From Acetanaerobacterium elongatum (lineage in GTDB: Bacteria; Bacillota; Clostridia; Oscillospirales; Ruminococcaceae), in NCBI RefSeq assembly GCF_900103835.1, contig NZ_FNID01000013.1, positions 1 to 64,000 of the forward strand: a stretch of DNA of 64,000 nucleotides. The letters are read 5' to 3'. A program made the translations under genes and the position numbers. The notes under the pieces were generated by a model. That model did no database searches, had not been told where the DNA came from, and worked only from the letters and a program-made list of their open reading frames with translations. The stretch's first letter is position 1, and the number at the start of each line of letters is the position of its first letter. Positions 34,093 through 43,016 of the stretch are shown one piece after another.

Positions 34093-34878
34093 TTAATCTT
34101 TAACATATGCTTCGATAGAACGCCTGAGCTTTGCGATCGCGGAGGTATGTAACTGGCAAACGCGAGATTCACTGACCTCCAAAACCTGTGCAATCTCTTT
34201 TAACTTAAGGTTTTCGTAATAATACATTGCAACCACAAGTTTCTCTTTTGGGGGCAGCTTTTCTATGGTTTGCGCAATCACATCCTTTAGCTCTTTTGAA
34301 AAGAACGCTTCTTCGGGCAAGTCATCCGCTGAACCGCTTTCGGCTGAAGCAGCAGGTTCAAAGCCCGTAAGGTTATCCTGAAGAAGTTCTTCAAACGACA
34401 CTACGCTCGCGCTGTAAGACTGCGCCATATTGGTTCTCAGCTCGTCTACCGTTATATTTAAATAGGCTGCCACTTCGTCGTCTGTGGGTTGACGGTTATA
34501 CTCCGCCCACAAAGAGGCAATCGCAGTTTCGGTATCCTTTGCATTCTTGCGAACCCTTCTGGGCACCCAATCCTGCCTTCTGATAAAATCTATAATGGCG
34601 CCACGCACACGTATGGAGGCATAGGTTTCAAACTTAACCTCCTTATCGGGGTTAAACCGTTCCACTGCGTCCATCAGTGCAACAATCCCCTCGTTGATCA
34701 GGTCTTCCTGCTCGGCTATGCTTTTAAACATGTTGCGCATGCTCATAACCGCATACTTCACGATATAGGAATAGTGGAGGATAATCTGGTTGCGCAGTGC
34801 TGCATCCCCGGTACGTTTATAGTCCCGCCACGCAGAGGCATCTATGATATTTTCTGGCTTGGTAATCAGCCTGCTCAC
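34093..34878 (-). CDS. sigD: flagellar sigma factor SigD (sigma-28, FliA)
   Basis: A 261-residue FliA/WhiG-type sigma factor that transcribes late flagellar and chemotaxis genes. Region 2 contains NEGIVALMDAVERFNPDKEVKFETYASIRVRGAIIDFIR; regions 3 and 4 follow, with the HTH LKEIAQVLEVSESRVCQLHTSAI near residue 225. It is encoded between flhA and the flgF/flgG pair. The anti-sigma factor FlgM is in the divergent operon at 56052. Confidence 0.96.
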   Translation of the reverse strand: MSRLITKPENIIDASAWRDYKRTGDAALRNQIILHYSYIVKYAVMSMRNMFKSIAEQEDLINEGIVALMDAVERFNPDKEVKFETYASIRVRGAIIDFIRRQDWVPRRVRKNAKDTETAIASLWAEYNRQPTDDEVAAYLNITVDELRTNMAQSYSASVVSFEELLQDNLTGFEPAASAESGSADDLPEEAFFSKELKDVIAQTIEKLPPKEKLVVAMYYYENLKLKEIAQVLEVSESRVCQLHTSAIAKLRRSIEAYVKD

Positions 34879-34914
34879 CCCCTGCCCACCTGTTTTCTAT
34901 CTTCAACAAACGTA

Positions 34915-36963
34915 TTATACGGATATATTTCCGATTGCCTGAATTTGAACGGAATTATCGATCTCGCTGAATGATAACACCACGATACCATGTACAAATT
35001 GATCCGCCAGTTTTCTGAAGTAGATTCTGACAATGGGTGAGGTTAAAATAATCGGTGTGGGCAGAAGCTCACGGACTTTATTTACCTGCTGTACCAATGA
35101 GGTTGCTATCTTTTGTACAGTATCCGGGTCAAGTGCAAGATAGGAGCCGTGATCGGATTTTTTTACCGAGTTCATAATAAGATTTTCAGTTGCGGTATCC
35201 AATGTAATTACGCGAAGCTGGTTTGCGTCGGAGAACTTCCGGGTAATGGTTCTGCGCAGAGCCTGACGGACATATTCTGTAAGCATGTCTGCATCCTTAA
35301 TTGAGGTGCCGTAATCGCCAAGCGTTTCGATAATGGTTTCCATATCCCTTATCGGAATACCCTCTTTCAGAAGGTTTGCCAGTACCTTCTGCAGTTCACC
35401 CACAGAAACAATATTGGGAATAACCTCTTCTATCAGGTTCTGATTGGCCTTCTTCAGGTTGTTGATAAGGGTGTTAACCTCTTGCCTGGTTAACATCTCG
35501 TGCGCATGCTCCTTGATGACCTCGGAAAGATGCGTAATGATAACCGATGTCGGGTCAATAACCGTATAGCCTGCCATCTCGGCAAATTCTCGCTTTGATT
35601 CGGTAATCCATTTGGCAGGTATGCCAAAGGCAGGCTCAATTGTATCTATGCCATCTACCTTTTCAGCAACCTCACCGGGGCTGAGGGCAAGGAAATGATC
35701 CACAAGCACCTCACCGCGGGCAACCTCTTCCCCTTTAAGCTTGATTGAATACTGATTCGGGTTAAGCTGGCCGTTATCACGCATGCGCACGGATGGGATT
35801 ACCATACCCATATCCAGCGCGAACTGCTTGCGGAACATCACCACGCGATCTATAAAACTGCCTCCGCTTGATTCATCTACCAGCGGCAGCAAGCTGTAGC
35901 CGAAGGTCATTTCTATCTGTTCTACGGTAAGCAGGGTATACACATTGTCAATATTCTTATAAAAGCTGGTTTCGGTAAGCTCTGTTTCGGGCACCGCAGC
36001 TGGAACCTCGCTTGCAAGCGCTGTCTTCTGCATAGAATTCCGGAGCGCTATGCCAAGCACAATAAGCGCGATAGCGATAATGATAATTTGAATGGTTGGA
36101 AAGCCAGGAATAAACCCCAGTACCGCAGCTACTACGCCCGCGATAATCATGGCTGTGGGCTGCATAGAAAATTGCTTGAGCAGTTCAATGTTGAAGTTAT
36201 TCTCAGAGGCTGTTCTGGTTACCAGCATTGCGGTAGCTGTTGATATTAAGAACGCCGGAATCTGTGATACCAGACCATCGCCGACGGTTGCGATAGAATA
36301 AACTTTCAGAACCTGGTCAATAGACATGCCGTTACTGATCATACCAATAGCGGCGCCGCCAAGCAGGTTTACCGCCGCGATGACGATTGAAATAATTGCG
36401 TCGCCCTTTACAAACTTCGAGGCACCGTCCATTGAACCAAAGAAATCAGCCTCACGCTGAACATCGGAGCGGCGCTTTCTAGCCTGCTGCTCGTCAATCA
36501 AGCCGGAGTTTAAGTCGGCATCTATCGCCATTTGCTTGCCGGGCATAGCATCGAGTGTAAACCTGGCCGCAACCTCTGATACGCGTTCCGCGCCCTTTGT
36601 GATTACAACCAGCTGAACAATAACGATGATAATGAAGATAATAAAGCCGATCACAGGATTTCCGCCCAAAACGAAGTCACCTATTGCAGCAATGACATTA
36701 CCTGCCTGACCCTTTTGGGAGAGGATGAGTCTTGTAGACGAGATATTAAGTGCCAATCGGAAAAGGGTTGTTACCAGCAGCATAGAGGGGAAAACCGAGA
36801 ACTCAAGTGCCGATTTGATGTACATTGACATCAGCAGAATAATGATAGAGAGGGTAATATTCAAAATGAACAGGAAATCCAGCATCCACGGCGGCAATGG
36901 GATAATAAAGGCCAGAACAATGGTAACAACAAATATAGATACGACGTTGTTTAGAACCTTCAT
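34915..36963 (-). CDS. flhA: flagellar export gate protein FlhA
   Basis: A 682-residue core component of the flagellar type III export apparatus. Residues about 1-310 hold eight membrane helices and the FHIPEP-type loop, with GNPVIGFIIFIIIVIVQLVVITKGAERVSEVAARFTLDAMPGKQMAIDADL. The cytoplasmic ring-forming domain follows. It overlaps the flhB stop by 4 nt. In many Firmicutes flhF and flhG follow; here sigD comes 37 nt later and both are missing. Confidence 0.97.
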   Translation of the reverse strand: MKVLNNVVSIFVVTIVLAFIIPLPPWMLDFLFILNITLSIIILLMSMYIKSALEFSVFPSMLLVTTLFRLALNISSTRLILSQKGQAGNVIAAIGDFVLGGNPVIGFIIFIIIVIVQLVVITKGAERVSEVAARFTLDAMPGKQMAIDADLNSGLIDEQQARKRRSDVQREADFFGSMDGASKFVKGDAIISIVIAAVNLLGGAAIGMISNGMSIDQVLKVYSIATVGDGLVSQIPAFLISTATAMLVTRTASENNFNIELLKQFSMQPTAMIIAGVVAAVLGFIPGFPTIQIIIIAIALIVLGIALRNSMQKTALASEVPAAVPETELTETSFYKNIDNVYTLLTVEQIEMTFGYSLLPLVDESSGGSFIDRVVMFRKQFALDMGMVIPSVRMRDNGQLNPNQYSIKLKGEEVARGEVLVDHFLALSPGEVAEKVDGIDTIEPAFGIPAKWITESKREFAEMAGYTVIDPTSVIITHLSEVIKEHAHEMLTRQEVNTLINNLKKANQNLIEEVIPNIVSVGELQKVLANLLKEGIPIRDMETIIETLGDYGTSIKDADMLTEYVRQALRRTITRKFSDANQLRVITLDTATENLIMNSVKKSDHGSYLALDPDTVQKIATSLVQQVNKVRELLPTPIILTSPIVRIYFRKLADQFVHGIVVLSFSEIDNSVQIQAIGNISV

Positions 36964-38030
36964 TTAATGTTCAAATCCTTCTTCTTTAAGGTATATACAA
37001 AGGCCAGTACCTCAGCAACGGCCTGATAAAAATCTGCCGGAATCTCACAGTCAATCTCCACTGCCGCATAAAGGCCGCGGGCAAGTGCGACATTCTCGGT
37101 TACGGTTACGTTGTTTTCCTCCGCAACACTTACGATTCGAAAGGCAACCATGTCTACACCCTTGGCAACCACAACGGGGGCCTTGTTTTCTGAGGGCTTG
37201 TATCGGATTGCCACGGCATAATGCGTAGGGTTACGAATAACCACATCGGCGGTAGGAACCTGCTGCATCATGCGTTTTTGTGCCATCTGGCGCTGTTTTT
37301 CTTTAATCTGTGCCTTAATCTTTGGGTCTCCTTCGAGCTGTTTGAACTCTTCCTTAACCTCCTGCTTCGACATGCGAAGGTTCTTTTCATACTCCCACCA
37401 CTGGTAAACGTAATCAAGAACTGAAATGCCAAGAAAGAGAATTGCGATGGTAAACACCAAAGAAACAACAGAATTACCGATGTAGATAACTCCCTGCAAA
37501 AGATCCATCTGAAGCAATGACCCAAGCTCAGTAACCCTTTTGCTGATTTCGGTGTAAAGGATGACACCTACCAGCAGTATCTTTACAAGCGATTTCAACA
37601 GCTCTACAACAGATCTTATCGAAAAAAGTCGCTTAAAACCCTGCAGAGGGCTTAATCGGCTGAATTTGAACTTCAGCGGTTCACCGACAAACAGAAACCT
37701 TGTTTGCACGCCGGTGAATATCACTGCTACCAAAATCGAAATCAACAGCAACGGGCCAACCAGAAAAAGAATGGTAAGGGCTGCATCGCGAAAAATAGCC
37801 GATGCATCCGCAGTAGTAAGCGCGGTAAAATCGTCCAGCTTTCCGATATAACTCCGAATGGTATTGCCGATATATATGTAAAGGTATTGACTAAGCAGTT
37901 TCAAAGCGAAGAACATGATGAGTATTGAAAAGGCGACTATAATGTCCTGGCTCTGAAAAACGTTACCTTTTTTTCGTTCATCACTTTTTCGTTTGGGGGT
38001 GGCTTTTTCGGTTTTTGAACCTCCCGCCAT
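36960..38030 (-). CDS. flhB: flagellar export switch protein FlhB
   Basis: A 356-residue FlhB/YscU-family protein with four membrane helices (about 30-230) and a cytoplasmic domain carrying the autocleavage motif NPTH (VIRNPTHYAVAIRY, near residue 265) that controls the change from hook to filament export. AAGGGGGG precedes the ATG. Between fliR and flhA; compare the truncated homologue at 28916, which lacks NPTH. Confidence 0.97.
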   Translation of the reverse strand: MAGGSKTEKATPKRKSDERKKGNVFQSQDIIVAFSILIMFFALKLLSQYLYIYIGNTIRSYIGKLDDFTALTTADASAIFRDAALTILFLVGPLLLISILVAVIFTGVQTRFLFVGEPLKFKFSRLSPLQGFKRLFSIRSVVELLKSLVKILLVGVILYTEISKRVTELGSLLQMDLLQGVIYIGNSVVSLVFTIAILFLGISVLDYVYQWWEYEKNLRMSKQEVKEEFKQLEGDPKIKAQIKEKQRQMAQKRMMQQVPTADVVIRNPTHYAVAIRYKPSENKAPVVVAKGVDMVAFRIVSVAEENNVTVTENVALARGLYAAVEIDCEIPADFYQAVAEVLAFVYTLKKKDLNIK

Positions 38031-38064
38031 GTGCTAATCCCCCCTTATTACAACAGCTTTATAA

Positions 38065-38847
38065 TCAGTGTGCGGCAAGCAGCTTTAATGCCTGCTCCAT
38101 CGTTGTGAATGAGTTTGAGATAATAGCGTCTATAAAGGAGGCCATGGGGACCGTTAGAATGAAAAGCACCAGCATTCCCACTAAAACCTTTGTTTGAATA
38201 TTCAAAACAAATACATTAATCTGCGGTATCGCTTTCATTAAAATACCCATGCTGGCATCGGTAATAATCTCGATGGCGATAACAGGAAGTGCCAGCTTTA
38301 GCGCGAGCGTAAGGATTCCGGAGAATAGGGTTGCGATGTAAGAGCCAATCTCAAAGTTGAAGGTGCCGGCACCAACCGGAATAATCTGAAAAGACAGAAT
38401 TGTCATCTTAATAATGGTAAGGTGACAGTCGCTTAAAAAGAAGAGTAAAAAGAACAGGATGTTCAGGAGAGAACCGCTCAGCGGCATCTGAACATTGCTG
38501 GAAGGGTCGTAAACCTTTGCCATGCCAAGGCCCATCTGCATGTCCATCACCTCGCCCGCCATAAGCACAACAGAGATGAACATCTGCAGGATAAAACCAT
38601 AAACCCAGCCGACAGCAAGCTCTTTTAATGCGGTATAGACAAACTCTATAGCAGAGTTAATCTGTATATTCGTACCAAGCATGGTGCCAGCCGTTACAAA
38701 GGTAAGCACCAGTGCAATCCCGCCTTTCAGCGCCGCAGGAATGTTCCTGCGTGAAAGAATGGGGTTAAACATTATCATACCCGACATTCTCGCAAGCACA
38801 AGCATATAAACATAGAAATTGCTGAAGGAAACATCTATCATCATCAA
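38065..38847 (-). CDS. fliR: flagellar export protein FliR
   Basis: A 260-residue membrane protein of the export gate (FliP5FliQ4FliR1), with about six helices and the conserved NPIL near residue 26 and AAL...LVLTFVT. It follows fliQ after 16 nt; order fliP-fliQ-fliR-flhB-flhA is standard. Several ATG codons lie at the start (MMMID), so the exact first residue is open by one or two. Confidence 0.94.
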   Translation of the reverse strand: MMMIDVSFSNFYVYMLVLARMSGMIMFNPILSRRNIPAALKGGIALVLTFVTAGTMLGTNIQINSAIEFVYTALKELAVGWVYGFILQMFISVVLMAGEVMDMQMGLGMAKVYDPSSNVQMPLSGSLLNILFFLLFFLSDCHLTIIKMTILSFQIIPVGAGTFNFEIGSYIATLFSGILTLALKLALPVIAIEIITDASMGILMKAIPQINVFVLNIQTKVLVGMLVLFILTVPMASFIDAIISNSFTTMEQALKLLAAH

Positions 38848-38863
38848 TACCCCTAATAGAGGG

Positions 38864-39127
38864 TCAGGAGGCTGCCATCATGGAAAAGATTTGCTGCGTA
38901 AAATCAGACATTGTTGTCATCATCCAGGAAGCCAACAGTAACAGCACCAAAGCAATGGCAACCAGTTTGGGCACAAAGGTAAGGGTTTGCTCATGAATCT
39001 GCGTGGCTGCCTGTAAAACCGATATAATAAAGCCAACCGCTATACTGACAATAAGTATGGGGGCAGACAGTTTGAGTGCAGTAAATACGGCATCCTTCAA
39101 AATACTAATTGCTTCTCCCTGATCCAT
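38864..39127 (-). CDS. fliQ: flagellar export protein FliQ
   Basis: An 87-residue protein with two membrane helices, the family length, and the conserved core ISVLQAATQIHEQTLTFVPK. It packs around FliP/FliR in the export gate. Confidence 0.95.
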   Translation of the reverse strand: MDQGEAISILKDAVFTALKLSAPILIVSIAVGFIISVLQAATQIHEQTLTFVPKLVAIALVLLLLASWMMTTMSDFTQQIFSMMAAS

Positions 39128-39163
39128 AAATGTACCCTTTCTCTTGAATCAGTTTTATGTAAA

Positions 39164-39958
39164 CTAATTAAAGCTTGTTATCAGCGTTTTTACCGTCAAG
39201 CCCCAACCGTCAACAAGAACAAATAACAGCAATTTAAACGGCATTGCAATGGAGGAAGGCGGCAGCATAATCATACCCATTGACATCAATGCGCTGGATA
39301 CAACCATGTCAATTATAATAAACGGGATGTATAACAAGAAGCCCATAATGAAGCCGCGCTTAAGTTCACTGGTGATAAAAGCCGGTATTACAATTGTCAT
39401 GGAAAGCTCGTCATACGTCTCTGGCCGCTGCTCCTTAGCAACGGTTCTGAACAGGTTTAAATCGGATTTATAGGTTTGCTTGAGCATAAACTCCCTAAGC
39501 GGCTTAGAAGCAAGGTCGATAGCCTGTTCCTGTGTGACGGTGCCCGCCACATAGGGCTTGTAGGCCGTTTTTTCTATATCGCTGATTGTCGGCGACATGA
39601 TAAACAAGGTTAAAAACAACGCAATTCCTATAAGAACCTGATTCGGGGGGGTTTGCTGTAAACCGATGGCATTGCGTAGCAGACTTAATACGATAATGAT
39701 GCGCGTAAAGCTGGTCATCATAATCAGTATGCTGGGCAGCAGCGCCAAAACCGTTAATAAAAAGAGGACATCTAATGCCTCAACACGATCATTCGGGTTT
39801 TCTACCCCGTTCACATTGATTGAAACGCCCGGATCGGCATAAACGGTAATCGAGAATAAAACAACGGATAAAAGAACCACTGCGGCTAGCGATATCAGCA
39901 GACGCCGCAGGTTCTTGTTGATTTTTTGCTTGGCAGCAGCTTTAGTCAAGAGTATCAT
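39164..39958 (-). CDS. fliP: flagellar export protein FliP
   Basis: About 264 residues with the FliP core ILIMMTSFTRIIIVLSLLRN and the membrane helices near the C-terminus (RGFIMGFLLYIPFIIIDMVV). An N-terminal hydrophobic segment ending near VYADPG looks like a signal sequence, usual for FliP. The start is uncertain: 39985, 39958 (chosen) and a TTG at 39949 best spaced from AAGGAG are all in frame. All overlap the 3' end of fliO. Confidence 0.94.
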   Translation of the reverse strand: MILLTKAAAKQKINKNLRRLLISLAAVVLLSVVLFSITVYADPGVSINVNGVENPNDRVEALDVLFLLTVLALLPSILIMMTSFTRIIIVLSLLRNAIGLQQTPPNQVLIGIALFLTLFIMSPTISDIEKTAYKPYVAGTVTQEQAIDLASKPLREFMLKQTYKSDLNLFRTVAKEQRPETYDELSMTIVIPAFITSELKRGFIMGFLLYIPFIIIDMVVSSALMSMGMIMLPPSSIAMPFKLLLFVLVDGWGLTVKTLITSFN

Positions 39959-40316
39959 GCTCCTTATCGCTTTTTTTCCATCCATGCAGCCCGTATTTCT
40001 TAAGGTTTTCTTTTAGTGCATCGCTAAAGCTGATTGTTCCGGGGGCTGTGGGCAGCTGTACAATATCTTCACTGCTCAACTCGCCGAGGTTAGTGATTCC
40101 GCTTGAAGCAATTCCCACCAAAAGATATTTATCATTCACCTTAATTATTGCAATCGACTTATCCTGCCCTAACGTAATTCTGTCTACAACAGCAAGATAC
40201 TTGCCGCTTAATGGGGTACCTACCCGTTTACCAAGCCACTTGGTTGAATAGAAAGCCAGAACCACGATGCCGATTATCAATAAAACTGCGCCGGCAACTG
40301 AAAAAAATTCGTCCAA
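39942..40316 (-). CDS. fliO: flagellar assembly protein FliO
   Basis: A 124-residue protein with one N-terminal membrane helix (about 7-24) and a soluble domain with KYLAVVDRITLGQDKSIAIIKVNDKYLLVG, typical of FliO/FliZ, a chaperone for FliP complex assembly. It lies between cheY and fliP and overlaps fliP. Confidence 0.88.
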   Translation of the reverse strand: MDEFFSVAGAVLLIIGIVVLAFYSTKWLGKRVGTPLSGKYLAVVDRITLGQDKSIAIIKVNDKYLLVGIASSGITNLGELSSEDIVQLPTAPGTISFSDALKENLKKYGLHGWKKSDKEHDTLD

Positions 40317-40339
40317 AGCATGGCCTCCCTACAGACTTC

Positions 40340-40702
40340 TCAGCCAAGAATATTCTTAACGGTTTGAATAATTCTGTCGGGCTTAAACGGCTTTACGATG
40401 AAATCCAATGCACCCAGCTTAATAGCATCAACAACCATCGACTCCTGCCCCATTGCTGAACACATTACAACACGGGAGCTGGCATCAATCCCCTTAATGC
40501 GCTTAAGTGCCTCCAAGCCATCCATGTTTGGCATGGTGATATCCAGTATAACAAGGTCATGATGCCCTGCCTGATAAGCCGCAACAGCAAGCTCACCATC
40601 ACCAGCTTCCTCAATCTCGGCATAACCGTTTTTAGATAATACGTCCTTAATCATCAGTCGCATAAAAGCTGCGTCATCAACTACTAATATTTTCTTTCCC
40701 AT
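40340..40702 (-). CDS. cheY: chemotaxis response regulator CheY
   Basis: A 120-residue single receiver domain with acidic pocket Asp9-Asp10, phosphoacceptor Asp54 (VILDITMPNMDG), a conserved Ser/Thr position in VVMCSAMGQ and Lys in IVKPFKP. CheY-P binds FliM/FliY to change rotation. Position directly after fliY is the Gram-positive arrangement. Confidence 0.96.
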   Translation of the reverse strand: MGKKILVVDDAAFMRLMIKDVLSKNGYAEIEEAGDGELAVAAYQAGHHDLVILDITMPNMDGLEALKRIKGIDASSRVVMCSAMGQESMVVDAIKLGALDFIVKPFKPDRIIQTVKNILG

Positions 40703-40721
40703 TTTACTGCACCGCCTATTC

Positions 40722-41966
40722 TTAAGATATACCGTTCAGGAAGTCGGTATTTTTTAGTATTTCAGTAATACGAACGCCAAAATTATCTTCTACTACAACC
40801 ACATCGCCTTTAGCGACCAGCTGACCGTTGACAATAATATCTACCGGTGCACCAGCCTGCTTTTCAAGCTCTATGACCATACCCTGACTGAATTCCAAAA
40901 TGTCTTTAATCTTACGCCTTGTTTTACCAATCTCAACCGATACCTGTAAAGGCACCTGCATGATCAAATCAAGATTCGTATGCTGACCATCGGGGCTTGG
41001 CTGGCCAAGATTGGTGAAGTTTTGATAATTAACATTATGAATATCAACAGGCTGCTGTCTGGAGGTATCATACTGCATCGGAGGCTGCTGATAATACTGA
41101 GGCGGGTACATCTGCTGCGGATAAGGCTGCTGCGGTTGCGGCATTTGAGGAGGATACGGTTGAGCAGCATACTGCGGCATTGGCGATGGAGCTGGAGCTG
41201 GGGCTGCAGTCGGAACAGGTGTATCAAACTGCGGGGCATCATATACCTTATTCAGCAGCTTTTCATCGGCAGGGGATATCTGTGGCAGTTCTTCAGGTTT
41301 TGCCGGTGCGGGAGATTCAGAAGCAGTCATATTAAACATCTGAGACTGTGAAACAATCTCTTTTGCGAGGTCCATCTGCAAGATGCTCATGAACTTACTC
41401 TGTGTGATACCTTCAATCGTCAGGTCAAAATAGATTACAACGACATAATCCTCAAGGTTAACCAGCAGGTTTTTCTTAATCTCTTCATTACTGAGCACAT
41501 AGGCTACCGGGGTGGAAATATTGATTGGCCGACCTAAGAAGTTTGACAGTGCGGTGGCCGCCGAACCCATCATCTGGTTCATAACCTCACACGCAGCACT
41601 GATGCTGATTTCGTCAAACACATAATCAGGGTCTGGCGTAGGCGGCATACCCATAAGCTGGTCTAAAATCAGTTTCATATCCGATTGCTTGAGCACCATT
41701 ACATTGGAACCGGAGATTCCGGTAATATATGTAATCTCAACACATATCGCAGGCTCAAATGAATCATAGTCAAGTTCTTTCACCTGGGCCACATGAACAT
41801 CGGGGGTGGTGATAATCACCTTTTTATCAAGCAGCGTTGAAACAGCGGTAGCGGCCGAACCCATGCTGATATTCATGATTTCGCCAATCACATCTATCTC
41901 AAAACCTGATAAAATGTCGTGTTGTGAGACTTCGCCGGGTGAGCTTTTGTCAAGTTCAGAACTCAT
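40722..41966 (-). CDS. fliY: flagellar switch phosphatase FliY (FliN-type)
   Basis: A 414-residue switch protein. Residues about 20-210 form a CheC-like CheY-P phosphatase domain with two helices (DVIGEIMNISMGSAATAVST and the similar ISAACEVMNQMMGSAATALS). Residues about 225-325 are a linker very rich in Pro, Gln, Tyr and Ala. Residues about 335-410 form the FliN/SpoA domain (LQVSVEIGKTRRKIKDILEF). It works with FliM and FliG in the C-ring. It starts 15 nt after fliM. The linker is longer and more biased than I recall for B. subtilis FliY. Confidence 0.94.
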   Translation of the reverse strand: MSSELDKSSPGEVSQHDILSGFEIDVIGEIMNISMGSAATAVSTLLDKKVIITTPDVHVAQVKELDYDSFEPAICVEITYITGISGSNVMVLKQSDMKLILDQLMGMPPTPDPDYVFDEISISAACEVMNQMMGSAATALSNFLGRPINISTPVAYVLSNEEIKKNLLVNLEDYVVVIYFDLTIEGITQSKFMSILQMDLAKEIVSQSQMFNMTASESPAPAKPEELPQISPADEKLLNKVYDAPQFDTPVPTAAPAPAPSPMPQYAAQPYPPQMPQPQQPYPQQMYPPQYYQQPPMQYDTSRQQPVDIHNVNYQNFTNLGQPSPDGQHTNLDLIMQVPLQVSVEIGKTRRKIKDILEFSQGMVIELEKQAGAPVDIIVNGQLVAKGDVVVVEDNFGVRITEILKNTDFLNGIS

Positions 41967-41981
41967 AGTAAAACCTCATTT

Positions 41982-42974
41982 CTAAAGTATTTCGGTAATT
42001 TGTACAGCCTTCTTCTTTTTGTAGTTCCCCATCTTGCCCCTTAACCACGTCTTTGTGCCTACTCTGATATCAATTACGTCATTAATGGATTTATCAAGCT
42101 GTACAATATCATCAACCTGAAGGTTCAGTACATCGCTAAGTGTAAGTTCTACCTCACCCAAGACTGCTGTAAGCTCTAAATCAGAATCCTTTACCGAACT
42201 GAAGATAATATCCCGGCGCTCATTTTCTTTAAACTCATCCAGCTTTTTATCACTCTTTTGAGAACGCGCATTCATCTTTTTGATGATTTCTTCAAGATTG
42301 ATTGCCGGTATACATACGCTTAGGTTACCAACCTGCCCCCTCATTGTAACATCTATTACGGTAATCAAAACGATATCATCAAGCGAGATGGTCTGCATGA
42401 GGCGAGAATTCGTTTCGATACCTACCAGCTGGGGATCCATGTCGGTATAGCTCTTCCATGCATCCTTAAATAATTTTACCATATTTTTAAGTACATTTTC
42501 AACAAGAGACAGCTCAATTTCGGTAAAATCTCTTTCTATGTTCACTATATCGCCGCTGCCGCCGAGAAGCCTGTCGATTATGGAGAAAACCATAGGCCTT
42601 GACAACTCAAAGATAATGGTACCGTCGGCGACGGAGGAATCCTTAATATTAAGGTCAACCACCCCCATTAAAACCGAATCCGGCAAGGCATTGCTGTATT
42701 CGTGGTAGCGCTGTTCCTCAATTTGCGAAACATCAAGCTGGCAGAACATTCTTAAAATACCTGTAAAGTAAGAGGAGAGACTTCGGGTGTAATTACTATA
42801 AATGCTGTCTAGCTTTTTGAGCTGTTCTTTGGTGAACTTCTTCGGGCTTCGGAAATCATATTCCTTCACCTTTTTTTCGGAAGCCTTCTCATCAATCTCA
42901 TCCAAGTCCAGCGTTCCGGTATTCAAACCTTTCAGCAGCTCATCAATCTGCGCTTGGGATAATATGTCAGGCAT
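41982..42974 (-). CDS. fliM: flagellar motor switch protein FliM
   Basis: A 330-residue C-ring protein. The N-terminal CheY-binding peptide LSQAQIDELLKGL is at residues 4-16. A CheC-like middle domain with GGSGDIVNIERDFTEIELSL follows. The C-terminal SpoA domain ends with TWLRGKMGNYKKKKAVQITE. AAAAGGAGT precedes the ATG. It directly follows motB; the fliL gene usually located upstream is absent. Confidence 0.96.
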   Translation of the reverse strand: MPDILSQAQIDELLKGLNTGTLDLDEIDEKASEKKVKEYDFRSPKKFTKEQLKKLDSIYSNYTRSLSSYFTGILRMFCQLDVSQIEEQRYHEYSNALPDSVLMGVVDLNIKDSSVADGTIIFELSRPMVFSIIDRLLGGSGDIVNIERDFTEIELSLVENVLKNMVKLFKDAWKSYTDMDPQLVGIETNSRLMQTISLDDIVLITVIDVTMRGQVGNLSVCIPAINLEEIIKKMNARSQKSDKKLDEFKENERRDIIFSSVKDSDLELTAVLGEVELTLSDVLNLQVDDIVQLDKSINDVIDIRVGTKTWLRGKMGNYKKKKAVQITEIL

Positions 42975-43016
42975 GAGGGGGTTACTCCTTTTCCATAGGC
43001 TATTGCCGGTAAAGCA

